From: Ahaetulla prasina
Lineage: Eukaryota > Chordata > Lepidosauria > Squamata > Colubridae
Assembly (NCBI RefSeq): GCF_028640845.1
Contig: NC_080539.1
Span: 160,967,236 to 161,031,235 of the forward strand
Direction: 5' to 3'
Length of the DNA stretch: 64,000 nucleotides
Of this stretch, positions 44,622 to 55,642 are shown piece after piece. The stretch's first letter is position 1. The number at the start of each line of letters is the position of its first letter. The notes below the pieces were generated by a model, which did no database searches, had not been told where the DNA came from, and worked only from the letters and a program-made list of their open reading frames with translations. A program made the position numbers and the translations under genes.

Positions 44622-45860
44622 AATAGCATTCTTCCTGTCGGTCAAGGTCAGACCAATCCTGCATCTGGAGAAGGAGTGGTCGGAGTGCTGTCTCGAGATG
44701 GGACGGATGGTGATTGGAGCACGTGATCGACTGCGGAGTTGGGATGGTTTTGTGGGTTTTGATTTACTGAGGGAAAACTCGGACCTCTCAGATTCGGGTT
44801 TTCCCAGATGTGCCAGTTTACCTATTCTAGTAAATAGAACTTTGAAAATGCTTGCTTCAGAGTTTTACTTGGAGTTGGGTTTTTTTCCTGGAACACTGAC
44901 ACTGCCCTTACGGTTAAAGGATATGAGAGTTTTATATTAGCTGTGAGGAAATGGTAGATGTAAGAATATAGGAGGTGGAGTTTCTACCTACAGGAACCTG
45001 GTCCTTCCCTAAGCCACAATGGAATTGCAGTGTTGCAATTATTACAGTATAAAGTTAGAGGAAGATGAATTGAGCTACTCAGTGCCCATAATATGATCTC
45101 ATAGAGACACAGGGTCCATCTATTAACAATATATGGCCCAAATCAACCCATCTTCACTGGCTGGAATTTCTAAGTGCTTTTCAAGGGCATCCAATGTACT
45201 GTAGGACATATAATAATAATCTAATCAAATGGGTTCGCAAAACTAAAAACCAGAATTCTGAACTATCCTGTGATTTCTGCTTGGCTAACAGGAAAAAAAG
45301 GTTTCCACTCCTCAAACACCCCTTTCCTTGACAATATCCTGGAGTGGCTTTGTTTGGGGATAGGAGAGGTTATTTCTCTGTCGTAGTAATAAAATAAAAA
45401 TCTGTTTTATACCTGTTTATCTTAGGAAATCTAATGAGACCTCAGCACATTAAATATGACTACGGAGTAACAGCTGTTTAAAAGGAAGAACTGTCCAACG
45501 TCATGATCTGAGCACAAACTCCACCACATATGTTAAACAGTTATTGTGTACGACAGAATGAGCTTAATTGTATTTAGCCATGCTGTAATTTGCAAAAGGA
45601 TTGTTCAACATGCTGCAAGATGTCAAACTCGTATTTTTAATATGCTGGGCAAGTCATCAAATAGTCAGTGTTCCTTGCTTCATCCTTTTTTGATTAGTAG
45701 CCTTGCAGACAGATTTGGAAAGATATATGGAAACAATGTGGAGTTGAACAAAGAAGGAAAAGGAGTGATAATCTGAGAGAAAAACTGGGAATTGGTTAAC
45801 TTGGTGTGGAGGGGGAGTGACATGGGACATGGCGTGTTTTAAGAAAAGTATTTGTTGGTC
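44622..45860. other. Intergenic, right flank of Gypsy
   Basis: No gene seen. 44622-44920 is GC-richer (GGAGAAGGAGTGGTCGGAG) and could be part of an older LTR-like repeat into which the Gypsy inserted, but no termini were found. Confidence 0.4.
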
Positions 45861-45942
45861 TATATCAGTGTTCCCAAGTTTGGCAACCTGAAGATGTGTG
45901 GACATCAATGCCCAGAATTCCCCAGTCCGGTATGCTCTAGAG

Positions 45943-46076
45943 CAGGGGTCTTCAACCTTGGCAACTTTAAGTCTTGTGGACTTCAACTCCCAGAATTCCT
46001 CAGCCAGCAGAGCTCTCTGAGGAACTTTGGGAGTTGAAGTCCACAAGTCTTAAAGTTGCCAAGGCTGGAGACCCTG
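45943..46076. mobile_element. Palindromic hAT MITE
   Basis: The ends are CAGGGGTCTTCAACCTTGGC and GCCAAGGCTGGAGACCCTG; both flanks are CTCTAGAG (45935-45942 and 46077-46084). The element is a near-perfect hairpin. A related half element lies just left at about 45870-45930. Confidence 0.92.
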
Positions 46077-46084
46077 CTCTAGAG

Positions 46085-46390
46085 TAGTGATGGCTAACCT
46101 TTTCTGGACTGAGTGCCCAAAGTACACTCAAACCCCCAAAATGCAATGTGAGCGTGGCCCCCGCACATGCGCCTCACCCCCGCATGCCCCCTGTCCCCCG
46201 CTCATGCACGCATGGCCCCCCGCATACGTTCCAACTCCCGTGCATGCATGGCAGAGCCCAAAGACCAGCTGGCTGGCAGGAAGTACACGCACATGTGCGG
46301 CAGAGCTGAACTGGGGCAACTGCTTGCATGCCCACAGAGAGGGCGCTGCATGCCACCTCTGGGACCCATGCGATACGTTCACCATCACGG
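46085..46390. mobile_element. Second hAT MITE in same target
   Basis: The left end is TAGTGATGGCTAACCTTTTC and the right end GTTCACCATCACGG. Flanks are the shared CTCTAGAG at 46077-46084 and another at 46391-46398. The interior is GC-rich with repeated CGCATG motifs. Confidence 0.85.
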
Positions 46391-46398
46391 CTCTAGAG

Positions 46399-47540
46399 TC
46401 TGAAATAGAATCTACAATTTTATTTCAATGAGAGGACATTTTATGGGAAATGTTATTTCAAATTATAAGGAATATGTCACACATTGAGAGAAGTTATTTT
46501 CCATTCCATAAGTAGTAGCAATCATCTATGACATATCTGTTATATTAACATAACTTTTTAATACAAATGAACAATAAATGTGATACAAGTTTAACATACA
46601 ACTGAAACCAGTGCTTTTCCTCTTGTAACTGATCAATAAGCAATTGGGAAAAAAATGAAAAATGCATTTATATATGATAATCATGGCAAAATTATTGTAC
46701 ACATAAAGATGGAAAGGTTTGGCAATACATTATATATATGTATGTATGTATATGTATATGTACTGTATATACATACACACGCATACATATACATACATAC
46801 ACACTGGAGGGATGGTTGGTGAAGGTGAATCAACCTGTTGAGATAGACAAGCTGACTAATTTGATTATAGAAAAGACCGTATCTACATTCCAGTATCTAC
46901 TGGAAACCCATAAGGGACTTTTTCCATAAAACAGTAAAAATGAACTTATGATCTATGGATTTGATGGATAAATAGGATAGATTATAGAAAGAAGGGAGTC
47001 ATTGTGAAACTTAAAAAAAAGATAAATCTACAATTAAATTCATAACTGCTCTAAAAAAGATTGGAAGCTACTTCTTTATATTTTTTTCTGTTTTCACTTT
47101 TCTATCATTTTTCTTTTCTTTTTTCTTTTTGCCATTTAGCTTCTGTCTATTTCTTCCTGTTTCCTTTTTACTCCAGTGCATTAATTTTACTCGTTTTTAA
47201 AGTTTTCAATAATTTTATATTAAAAAATACAATATTTTTTGTATAGTAAATTAAAAGATCCATCTATTCATCAATCTTTCTATGATATCAGCATAAATTA
47301 GAGCTACCAAGTCTGATTTGTAAAAGTTTGGGTGACCAATAGATGGCAACAAAGAGATGCAATCAACTTTCATTCTGCTGCCATCTAGTGACTGTATAAT
47401 TTTTGCAGCCTCATTTGAACCTGTCCAAAATATGACGGAGAAAACCCTGTAGATTTTAAGGTTTTCTAAGGTCACCCATTTATAAGGATGATATTATAAC
47501 ACCAAAATGGAGATTTCTGTAAATGGAGATTTTTGTAAAT
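46399..47540. other. Intergenic, nothing recognised
   Basis: AT-rich with (TATG)/(CATA) runs at 46732-46802. No gene or element supported. Confidence 0.5.
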
Positions 47541-47544
47541 GTAA

Positions 47545-47660
47545 CCTTCCTTCCTTCCTTCCTTCCTTCCTTCCTTCCTTCCTTCCTTCCTTCCTTCCTT
47601 CCTTCCTTCCTTCCTTCCTCTCTCCCTCCCTCCCCTCCCCTTCTCCCTCCCTTCCTTTTC
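47545..47660. repeat. (CTTC)n microsatellite
   Basis: TTCC array of about 75 bases followed by CT-rich sequence. Confidence 0.95.
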
Positions 47661-48690
47661 CTTACAATGCAAAAAGAGTTATATACTTCACATGTTTTAA
47701 CAGACACCACAGCAAGAGAAGAGACTGAAAGGGCCAGAAAGCTGCACCAGCTAAAAGCTGAATCTTTCATAACTGATTGGTTAATTAAAACCTTGATGCC
47801 GCCTGCAGCCACAGCAATAGCAGTTTGCCCTTTGCTGACATTTTTTATAGCCTTTTCATGAAACAACCTTTAAGGATGGTGGGAAAGAGAGATAATGGTT
47901 GAGGGGAGGACGGCTGGCCCTTCATCACAGAAAAAGAAGAGGTTTTATATATATATGGCTGCATTCAATTTGCCACATGAAAATAAACCGGTGGCCTAAA
48001 AATAAACTTCAATGAGCATTTATTATATTTGAAAGCCACAAGAAAAACAAAATGCAAAGCACTGAGGACAAGACTAGATTGATTACAGAAAGACACTCTT
48101 GGAGATAAGGGAAGACAGCTGGCTGGGTTGTGGAAAAAGAAAGGAAAACAGAGGGCATGTTTCTGAACAGCACATGGCTGGAGCCGTGAATGAGTGAATG
48201 CTGTTTTATTACAAGGATCTCATGGAATGAGCTGTCTATATATCAGATTTTCCCAATCTTGAGCTATCCAGATGTTTTGGGACAGAGCTCAGCATTCTAG
48301 GTATTGATCACAAGACATCCAGAGGATAAGGAGGGGAAGGTTGAGGCATACATGTGGTTAAAACCATAGAGGTGATAATTTAATATGAAGCCGCCCTGAG
48401 TACAGAATGTCTCATCCGTGTGGTCAAGGAAAGTTCAGAATGGCAATTTCAGGAAACAAATTATTTATGCATAACATTGAGGACTTGTTTTCCCACCAAT
48501 CAATGGGCACTCTGTGTGAGATAGCATTTCTCTTTGCTGTGTCGACTAAGAATTGGGCTAAAACTTGGAATGGATATACGGTACTTTGCACTTTAGTGGC
48601 TAGTTTGGAAAACTAAAGGGATTATTGGAGTGGGCAACATACAACCCTCCTGATATTACTAAACCTGAGTCCAGGAACCCACTGGCTAAA
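47661..48690. other. Intergenic, nothing firm recognised
   Basis: A weak palindromic-MITE-like relic lies at 48248-48330 (TTTCCCAATCTTGAGCTATC). No gene. Confidence 0.45.
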
Positions 48691-48691
48691 C

Positions 48692-48821
48692 CAGGGGTCT
48701 CCAAATATGGCAACTTTAAGCCTGGCGGACTTCAACTCCCAGAATTCAAAGCAAAGCTGGCTGGGAAATTCTGGGAGTTGAAGTCCACCAGGCTTAAAGT
48801 TGCCAAGGTTGGAGACCCCTC
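48692..48821. mobile_element. Palindromic hAT MITE
   Basis: The ends are CAGGGGTCTCCAAATATGGC and GCCAAGGTTGGAGACCCCTC; the duplication GGCTAAAC lies at 48684-48691 and 48822-48829. Same family as 29273 and 45943. Confidence 0.92.
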
Positions 48822-48961
48822 GGCTAAACAGTTTTGGGGAGCCTGGGAATCTGCTATGTGATGATTTCTCAAGTGAACATCACCTGGAACAAGAAATTTG
48901 CTTTTTTTCCTCAGCAAAAGTGTAACTTAAGACATCAATATCAGTTTAAAAAAAATAAATG

Positions 48962-49862
48962 AACTCAAAATTCTGGCCAGTAGCTGGAGGCGAGTTACTG
49001 GCCCCAAAGGACAGGGTGCGCAACTTAGGTGTCCTCCTGGATGATCGGCTGTCGTTTGAAGATCATTTGACGGCCATCTCCAGGAGGGCCTTCCACCAGG
49101 TCCGCCTGGTTCGGCAGTTGCGCCCCTTCCTTGATCGGGATGCCTTGTGCACAGTCACTCATGCGCTCGTTACCTCTCGCTTGGATTATTGTAATGCTCT
49201 CTACATGGGGCTCCCCCTGAAGTGCACTCGGAGGCTTCAGTTAGTCCAGAATGCAGCTGCGCGGGTGATAGAGGGAGCTACGCGTAGCTCCCATGTAACA
49301 CCGCTCCTGCGCAGACTGCACTGGCTACCTGTGGCCTTTCGAGTGCACTTTAAGGTGTTGGTTACGACCTTTAAAGCGCTCCATGGCTTAGGGCCTGGGT
49401 ACTTACGGGACCGCCTGCTGTTACCACATGCCTCCCACCGACCCGTACGCTCTCACAGAGAGGGACTTCTCAGGGTGCCGTCCGCCAAACAATGTCGGCT
49501 GGCGGCCCCCAGGGGAAGGACCTTCTCTGTGGGGGCTCCCACACTCTGGAACGAGCTTCCCCCAGGTTTACGCCAAATACCTGACCTTCGGACTTTCCGC
49601 CGCGAACTGAAGACACACCTTTTTATCCGCGCGGGGCTGGCTTAAATTGAATTTTAAATGTCAAATTTTATTAATTTTAAATGGGGTTTTTTAGTGTATG
49701 GTAAATTTTTAAATTTTCAGGCTAATTTAAATAAGTTTTTTAAATTGCATTTTAATTGTATTTTGTATTGTTCGTTTTATTCTGCCTGTACACCGCCCTG
49801 AGACCTTCAGGAGAAGGGCGGTATAAAAATCAAATAAATAAAATAAAATAATAAATAAAAAT
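48962..49862 (+). mobile_element. L2-like LINE 3' end with 228-aa open frame
   Basis: The frame (to 49645) is open and covers the part C-terminal to the RT active site: DRVRNLGVLLDDRLSFEDHL, ALVTSRLDYCNALYMGLP, LQLVQNAAARVIEGATRSSH, LLRRLHWLPVAFRVHFKVL and SVGAPTLWNELPPGLRQ, ending FRRELKTHLFIRAGLA. The 3' UTR ends ACACCGCCCTGAGACCTTCA and GGGCGGTATAAAAATCAAAT. Truncated at the 5' side, so no active RT. Confidence 0.85.
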
Positions 49863-49981
49863 TCACTTCCATGATTTGTGTTCCTTGATTCCCGTTGGTT
49901 TCACAGATTCTTAATGATAGCAGCTACTTCTATTGTATGACCTGCAACTTTGCCATTGAAAAGAGTTTCTAGCATTCTGTC

Positions 49982-50330
49982 TGTCAGTGTTTATAGCATG
50001 ACTACTATTTTGAGACCACCCAGGAGCAAAATACAGGACACAGAGGTTTTTTCTTACAAACAGCAGTTTATAGACAAAACTTCTATATATGGGCATAGAA
50101 GTGGTAGGCACGTACCAGACAAGCAATCATTGTTCAACCCTACACGGAGAACTACAATGCAGATACATGAGGAGATACACGTGGAGAGAGAGAGAGTCAC
50201 CCTCTAATGGCCTCTCTTATATAGACAGCTTCTTAAAGTGGCAGTAACCTTGCTGATTCATTCTCATTTCATCATCTCGGTTTACAGCCTTACAGCAGCT
50301 GGTCAGCTTTAAATCTGCATTACACTGACA
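49982..50330 (-). mobile_element. Candidate solo LTR
   Basis: The ends are inverted TGTCAG and CTGACA. Flanks CTGTC and CTGTT match in 4 of 5 positions. On the minus strand TCTATATAAGAGA is a TATA-like box, with ATAAACTGCTGTTTGTAAG downstream as in an R-U5 region. No internal sequence remains. Confidence 0.55.
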
Positions 50331-50334
50331 CTGT

Positions 50335-50460
50335 TGATAAAAAATCTCAGCCATCCAGACACAGGTGTCTGGAGGTTGAATAATGGCAACTGGATAAATT
50401 TTTGTAAGCTTAGAGATTTCGCTGCTCATCCAAGCAGCTTCATCATTCAGAGCAAGTCAG
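50335..50460 (-). mobile_element. Penelope-like repeat, variant
   Basis: On the minus strand the core 50412-50450 has CTGAATGATGA, then a perfect GCTGCT/AGCAGC hairpin around TGGATG, then GAAAT. Confidence 0.5.
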
Positions 50461-51500
50461 TTATGCCGAGAGTAGTTGGAATGTACCAACTCCTGCCACA
50501 CCAACCTCAGGGGATTCCTCCCCAAAGTGTCCATTTGCAATATTTCTAGCATTCTCTTTAGCACAATAGCTTTTCATGTGTGGAGCTCTTGTTCTATCAA
50601 AGAGTAAGAATTTGAAACCTCACCTTGCTTTTATTCTAAGATATAAATTAGCTCACAATTTGGATAGATTACGAACTTGGGTCAATCACCATCTAGCCTA
50701 CTACTGTCCTTGCTGACAACAGCAATGCAATGAAGGTCATCCCATCCAAAAATGATGGCCATAACCACCGTCCCCCCTCATAAAACTGAAACTGAACTGA
50801 AAACAGGATTTTTTTAAAATGATGATTACAGGAATATTCAGTGAGCCAACAATAAAAAGGTGCTTTAAGAAAGATGTCTGGAACTGTGTGGGATTAAAAA
50901 TGATGCTGAGAAGCTGAGCAAAACGGGAAGCCAGAACGAAACAAAAATAAATCAGCCCTAGGCTACTCATACTTTAAAATGATGGTGCATGTGTGGTCCT
51001 CCAGATGTTATTGAGGACAGCTGTCAAAGTCAACATGGAAAATGCAAAAAAAAAAAAAGAAGAAGAAGATGGACATGAGACCTTCTGCATTGGCTTTGAA
51101 AGAATCTTGAGTGCTCTTCGACTCATAAGTTTATGTTTCCTTATGGTTTACCTCAGGTTCCAAGTTAACACAATCTGAGGGAAGAATGTAATTGCCGATA
51201 AAGTTCAAAAATAGGGATTCTTACATATTTTGAAGAACTTTGGCTTTATCAGACCTGAGGCTCAGCTAAGAAAAGTGGTTGATATATAGCCTAGATTTAA
51301 TAAGATGTTAAAAGGCTAAGCTGCTATATATCAATATTGTTCATTAGAATTCATAATATGGACTACCTTTTTTCCTTTTTTTTCAGTATATTATTATATG
51401 GAAAATGTATTTTCACTCAAATTGTTTTATTTCTGCCTGTTAATTTTCTTTATAAGATTCAGAGAAGGTTGGAGAAGTCAGTTTCCAGCCAACTTATTTT
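50461..51500. other. Intergenic, nothing recognised
   Basis: No supported feature. Confidence 0.5.
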
Positions 51501-51507
51501 TTAGCTG

Positions 51508-51765
51508 TGTTAGAATAGAATAGAATAGAATAGAATAGAATAGAATAGAATAGAATAGAATAGAATAGAATTTTTATTGGCCAAGTGTGATTGGACACAC
51601 AAGGAATTTGTCTTGGTGCATATGCTCTCGGAATACATAAAAAAAAGATACATTCATCAAGAATCATAAGGTATAACACTTAATGATAGTCATAGGGTAC
51701 AAATTTAATATTTAATGATACAACACTTAATGATAGTCATAGACTACAATTAAGTTAATGTTAAC
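51508..51765 (-). mobile_element. CR1-type LINE 3' end with (AATAG)n
   Basis: The (GAATA)n array at 51511-51568 is followed by TTTATTGGCCAAGTGTGATT and GGACACACAAGGAATTTGTC, the reverse of the LINE 3' ends at 31008 and 31740. Confidence 0.82.
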
Positions 51766-52154
51766 ACATCGGAGCAAACAAGTTTAGCTACTGATGTGGC
51801 CATTTTTATCCTCTCTTCCCCTAGGGGTTTGTAAGTTTGTTTTTTATGCTGTTTATGTCTGAATGTAGATTTCTATATTTTTTTATAACTGTTTTTACAT
51901 TTGTCATTTTTATCTAGTTATGGTGCGCAGCCCAGAATCTGTTTTGGTGAGATGGCCAATTCTACTAATTTGATTAATAAAACTGGGTTCTGGTGAATTC
52001 TTTAAAAATAACAGGGAGGCACCGGAATCAATCTCTCATATGAGAGAGATTTTTCCAGATGTGTAAATAAGTTTATCAAAATCTTATTTACATAAGCAAT
52101 TTGAAGCAGCTGACAGCCATTCTGAAATATGTAGATAGCATAGTTCCTATGGCT

Positions 52155-52240
52155 GACTGTAATGTCATATTGCCTTACACACTGTAAGCCGCCCTGAGTC
52201 TTTGGAGAAGGGCGGGATATAAATGTAAATAAAAATAATA
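52155..52240 (+). mobile_element. SINE/LINE 3' tail fragment
   Basis: CTGTAAGCCGCCCTGAGTCT and GGAGAAGGGCGGGATATAAA match the tail of the SINE at 19196-19460. Confidence 0.7.
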
Positions 52241-52687
52241 TATGGAGGAATGCTGTTGGTTTCATTGAAATGTTGACCCTCAGAAATCTATGCTATTTTT
52301 AGATCTTACGTACATGTAATTGTGAGGTGTTGCTTAAAATTTTTCGGTTTTCAACAAGTATAAAAATGGAAAATTAGGCAAAAGCTGGATCCCGAGAAAA
52401 TGACATAAATTCGAGCTCCATTCCACAAGGAGCATTGGGAAGAAGCCTGCATGCATTATGGAAATGTGTCTGCTAATGATCTCACTGTTTATTGTTTCCA
52501 TATGCTTATTTCTAAACAGCATAATTCAAGGAATATGTATCGCTGACCTTTTTGCAGATGGGAATGAAATATAATGGGATACACCTACAGTTCTAATTTT
52601 ATTTATTCTGTTGTTTTAAAACTATTCGCGAGGATCCTATAGAAAGAGAGGTAAAAATCAGTTCCTGGGTTCTCCTTTTTCATCTTT

Positions 52688-52886
52688 GTGCATGTCTATG
52701 GAGATTCTCAGTCATCCAGGTCATGGTTGTCCCAAAGGTGCTTTTTTCAAGAGGCAACTGGACTTTCTGGTTTTTCTTTGAAGATGTTTCGCTTCTCATC
52801 CAAGAAGCTTCTTCAGCTCTGAAAAAAAACAAGAGAGAGTCCAGTTGCCTCTTGAAAAAAGCACCTTTGGGACATCTTTGTGCATG
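52688..52886. mobile_element. Penelope-like repeat, palindromic pair
   Basis: The minus-strand core at 52783-52816 has CTGAAGA, A, a GCTTCT/AGAAGC stem and GAAACATC. It is followed on the right (52822-52886) by an inverted copy of its own flank (GTCCAGTTGCCTCTTGAAAA ... CTTTGGGACAT), giving a head-to-head arrangement. Confidence 0.65.
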
Positions 52887-52980
52887 TTCTAAACCTGGAA
52901 GCATGGGTGAAGTTATGAAGATGAAGAGTTTTATAAATAAGATTGGAGTTTCATTTGTAGAAACAGAAACTGGGAACATA

Positions 52981-53355
52981 CAGGTAGTCCTCAAAGTACA
53001 ACAGTTCGTTGAATAACCACCACTGAAAAAAGTGACTCATGACCATTTTCACACTTACGACCATTGCAGCATCCCCACGGTCACGTGATTGAAGGACACT
53101 TGGCAACTGACTCATATTTATGACGATTGTAGTGTCCCGGGGTCATGTGATCACCTTTTGGGACCTTCTGACAAGCAAAGTCAATGGGGAAACCAGATTC
53201 ACTTTACAACTGGGTTACTAACTTAACAACTAAGTGATTCACTTAACAACTTGGGCAAGAAAGGTCATAAAATGGGGCAAAATTCAGTTAACAAATGTCT
53301 CACTTAGTAATAAAAATTTTGAGCTAATTTGTGGTCGTAAGTTGAGGACTATCTG
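52981..53355. mobile_element. TA-flanked MITE (mariner-like)
   Basis: The ends are CAGGTAGTCCTCAAAGTACA and AAGTTGAGGACTATCTG, flanked by TA on both sides. The interior has CTTACGACCATTG and CATGTGATCACC motifs. Non-autonomous. Confidence 0.75.
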
Positions 53356-54409
53356 TACTGGTTTGTAGGTCACTAATTTTATTAATCGTGCTTCCAGCAA
53401 TGAATGCTCCCAAATCGTACATGTGCCATTTTGAAATCTAGCAGGTTCCACATTATGCATCCCTCTCTCTCTCTCTCCCTCTGTCCGTCCCTCCCTCCCT
53501 TTCTCTCCCTTGTGTGTGTGTATATAAAACGGTTTGCAATAACAATTACCTAATATATTTTTCAATTATTAAATGCTGGTCATTCCTGGCTTTTGAAGAC
53601 ATTCTTTCAAGAGAAATTACATAAATTTCACGTAATTTATGCCTCTTTCCCTTTGGCTTTGAAAGACTGCTGAAATCTCTGGCAGAACATTTTTTAAAAA
53701 AATTTGTGCCAAAGCATTTTTAGAAAACCTTGTCTCTGTTAGAAGAACCAAATATGACATTTGGTTTCTACATGTTCCAGAGAATGATCGTCCAGGAAGA
53801 TAATGCAAGGGTGACTTCAAACAGAATGTAAGACTGGGAAGGCATTGGGTAGTAAAATGAAAGAATGGTTGAATGGACATAAGGAAACAATGAGAGGATC
53901 AACACAGAATCTGGTTCTAAAGGAGGTAGTGCTCATTTTCAGAAAAAAAGCTCTTCTTGTTGTTTACTCATCCTCAGGAGAAACATTAGTGGTTACTATA
54001 TGCTTATTTACTCCTCTTTTTACAATCCTAGCAAATTGTTTTGGCTGAGCCTAAGAAATCTGAAGAACAAACTGCACACTAAAAATAATTAGGATAGATG
54101 CAGAGATCAAACTGATAGAAAGCTTTAGGCCCGAGTGTAAAGCTTTCCTCTCACAACCTGCGGTTTGGACAATGTTGTGGCTTCATCTATCATGTCTTTA
54201 AAAATAAATGCTGGAATATATTTATTTGCTTGGCAAGAAGATGGTGTGGTTGTGAGTTTAAATCACTGCATTTCACATGCACTTCAAGACAGATGAAATG
54301 TGTAATCAGCCCTATTTTTTTTTTAATGAGCTGTTGGCACCCTGAAGGTAGATTTCCCCAAGTGCAAAACCCATGCTGGAATACATCCTTAGATCCCATG
54401 CTCACATTA
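53356..54409. other. Intergenic, nothing recognised
   Basis: A CT-rich tract lies at 53461-53510. No gene or element. Confidence 0.5.
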
Positions 54410-54417
54410 CTCTAGCA

Positions 54418-55642
54418 CAGGAGTCTCCAAACTTTTGGACTTCAGGGACCACTACATTCATAATTTTAAATCTCGTGGACCACTAAAATGATCTGCTTAA
54501 TGGCTGGCTGGGTGGGTGTGGCTAGGTGGTCATGTAACTGGGTGGGCATGACCAACTTGATGTCACTCATGTCGAGGGGCACCTCACTGGCCTCTACTCA
54601 CCCCTCCCCTCCTACCCACTCCTCCTCTGCCTGCCCGGGCTCCTTAGGGCCCCAACAGGAAGCAGTAGTTGGAGCCAAGCAGCCACCATGAAAAAGAATT
54701 GGCAAAACAGCTGGCTCAGTTCAAATTGGATCTGACCGAGAAGGAAGCTCAGCAGGAGCACCTCTGTCGTGTCCCACTCCTCCGCTGACGGCTGGGTCAG
54801 GGAAATCCGAATCAGGCTTGCCTCTGCAGCTCTGCCCAAAGTCCTAGCAAAGTCCTCAGAGCAGGCAGGAGACTAGTAAGTGACTTCAGCAAGATAAGTT
54901 CGACTTTTGCCTGACTCAGAGACTGCCAGAAAGTAGATCCTTTATATAGGCCATGGGGTGTGGCTCCATGACTCAGCACTCATTAAGGCCTGCCCCTCCC
55001 TTCCTTCTGTTGCCTCCGCCTCTCCAATCTTCTGATGCGAGGGTCACTCCAATCAGCTGTTGTTAGAGTAAACCTCCTCAGGCTCACCTGCTGTGGAGGA
55101 GGGGGAGGGGTCTAGCTGCTCCGTTTGCCTGGGCATGGAGTCAGGGCTGGGGCAGGGAGATGCTCCTTCTTCTGCAGTTTGTGTGGGCATGGAGCCAGGA
55201 CTGGGGCCGGGAGGCATACATTCCTCAGTGTTCGGGAGCAGGTAAGAAGGCCCCGGCTGCTCTGAGGGCGGGCAAGACACAACAACCTCACTGAAGACTA
55301 GGAGCATAGGAGTGCAAGCCCAGATACCGGTGCCTGGAGGCTCAGTGGGCTGAGATGGTCAGCCAGTTCCAGGCCATGATGCAGTCCCACTGGAATAAGG
55401 CCCTCCGGCTCTTCACCACCACCAGCACTTCCCTCCAGCCTTCGCCCAAAGCTCTGCACCAGGTGGCTGAAGCAGACCCCAACCCACACAAAAAGACTCT
55501 GAAGGGGGAGACTCTCTGCAGCAACACAAGCATTCATTGCACATATCTGTCCCAGGGGCCGTAGTTTGAGAAACCCTGATTTAGTGCAATATAAAAAATG
55601 CAAATAATTTTTCTGGGGACCATCAAAAGTTGGTGACCGCTG
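54418..55642. mobile_element. hAT element with captured gene fragment, copy 2
   Basis: The ends are CAGGAGTCTCCAAAC and GTTGGTGACCGCTG; perfect 8-bp duplication CTCTAGCA at 54410-54417 and 55643-55650. It lies in the opposite orientation to copy 1 at 30260-30999 and shares its interior. It is longer because a 520-bp solo LTR has inserted at 54765. Decayed coding-like sequence flanks that insertion (about 54650-54764 and 55285-55530, plus strand). Confidence 0.9.
54765..55284 (+). mobile_element. Solo LTR nested in hAT copy 2
   Basis: It starts TGTCGTGTCCCACTCC, ends GGCAAGACACAACA, and is flanked by ACCTC at 54760-54764 and 55285-55289. TTTATATAGG near 54940 is a TATA-like box. Copy 1 has a single GAGGT at the matching point. 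Confidence 0.9.

Noticed and set aside
47472..47866. Reading frames of up to 128 codons across the CTTC array
   Set aside because: Most of the length is repeat translation. The remainder matches nothing known and has no splice or promoter context.
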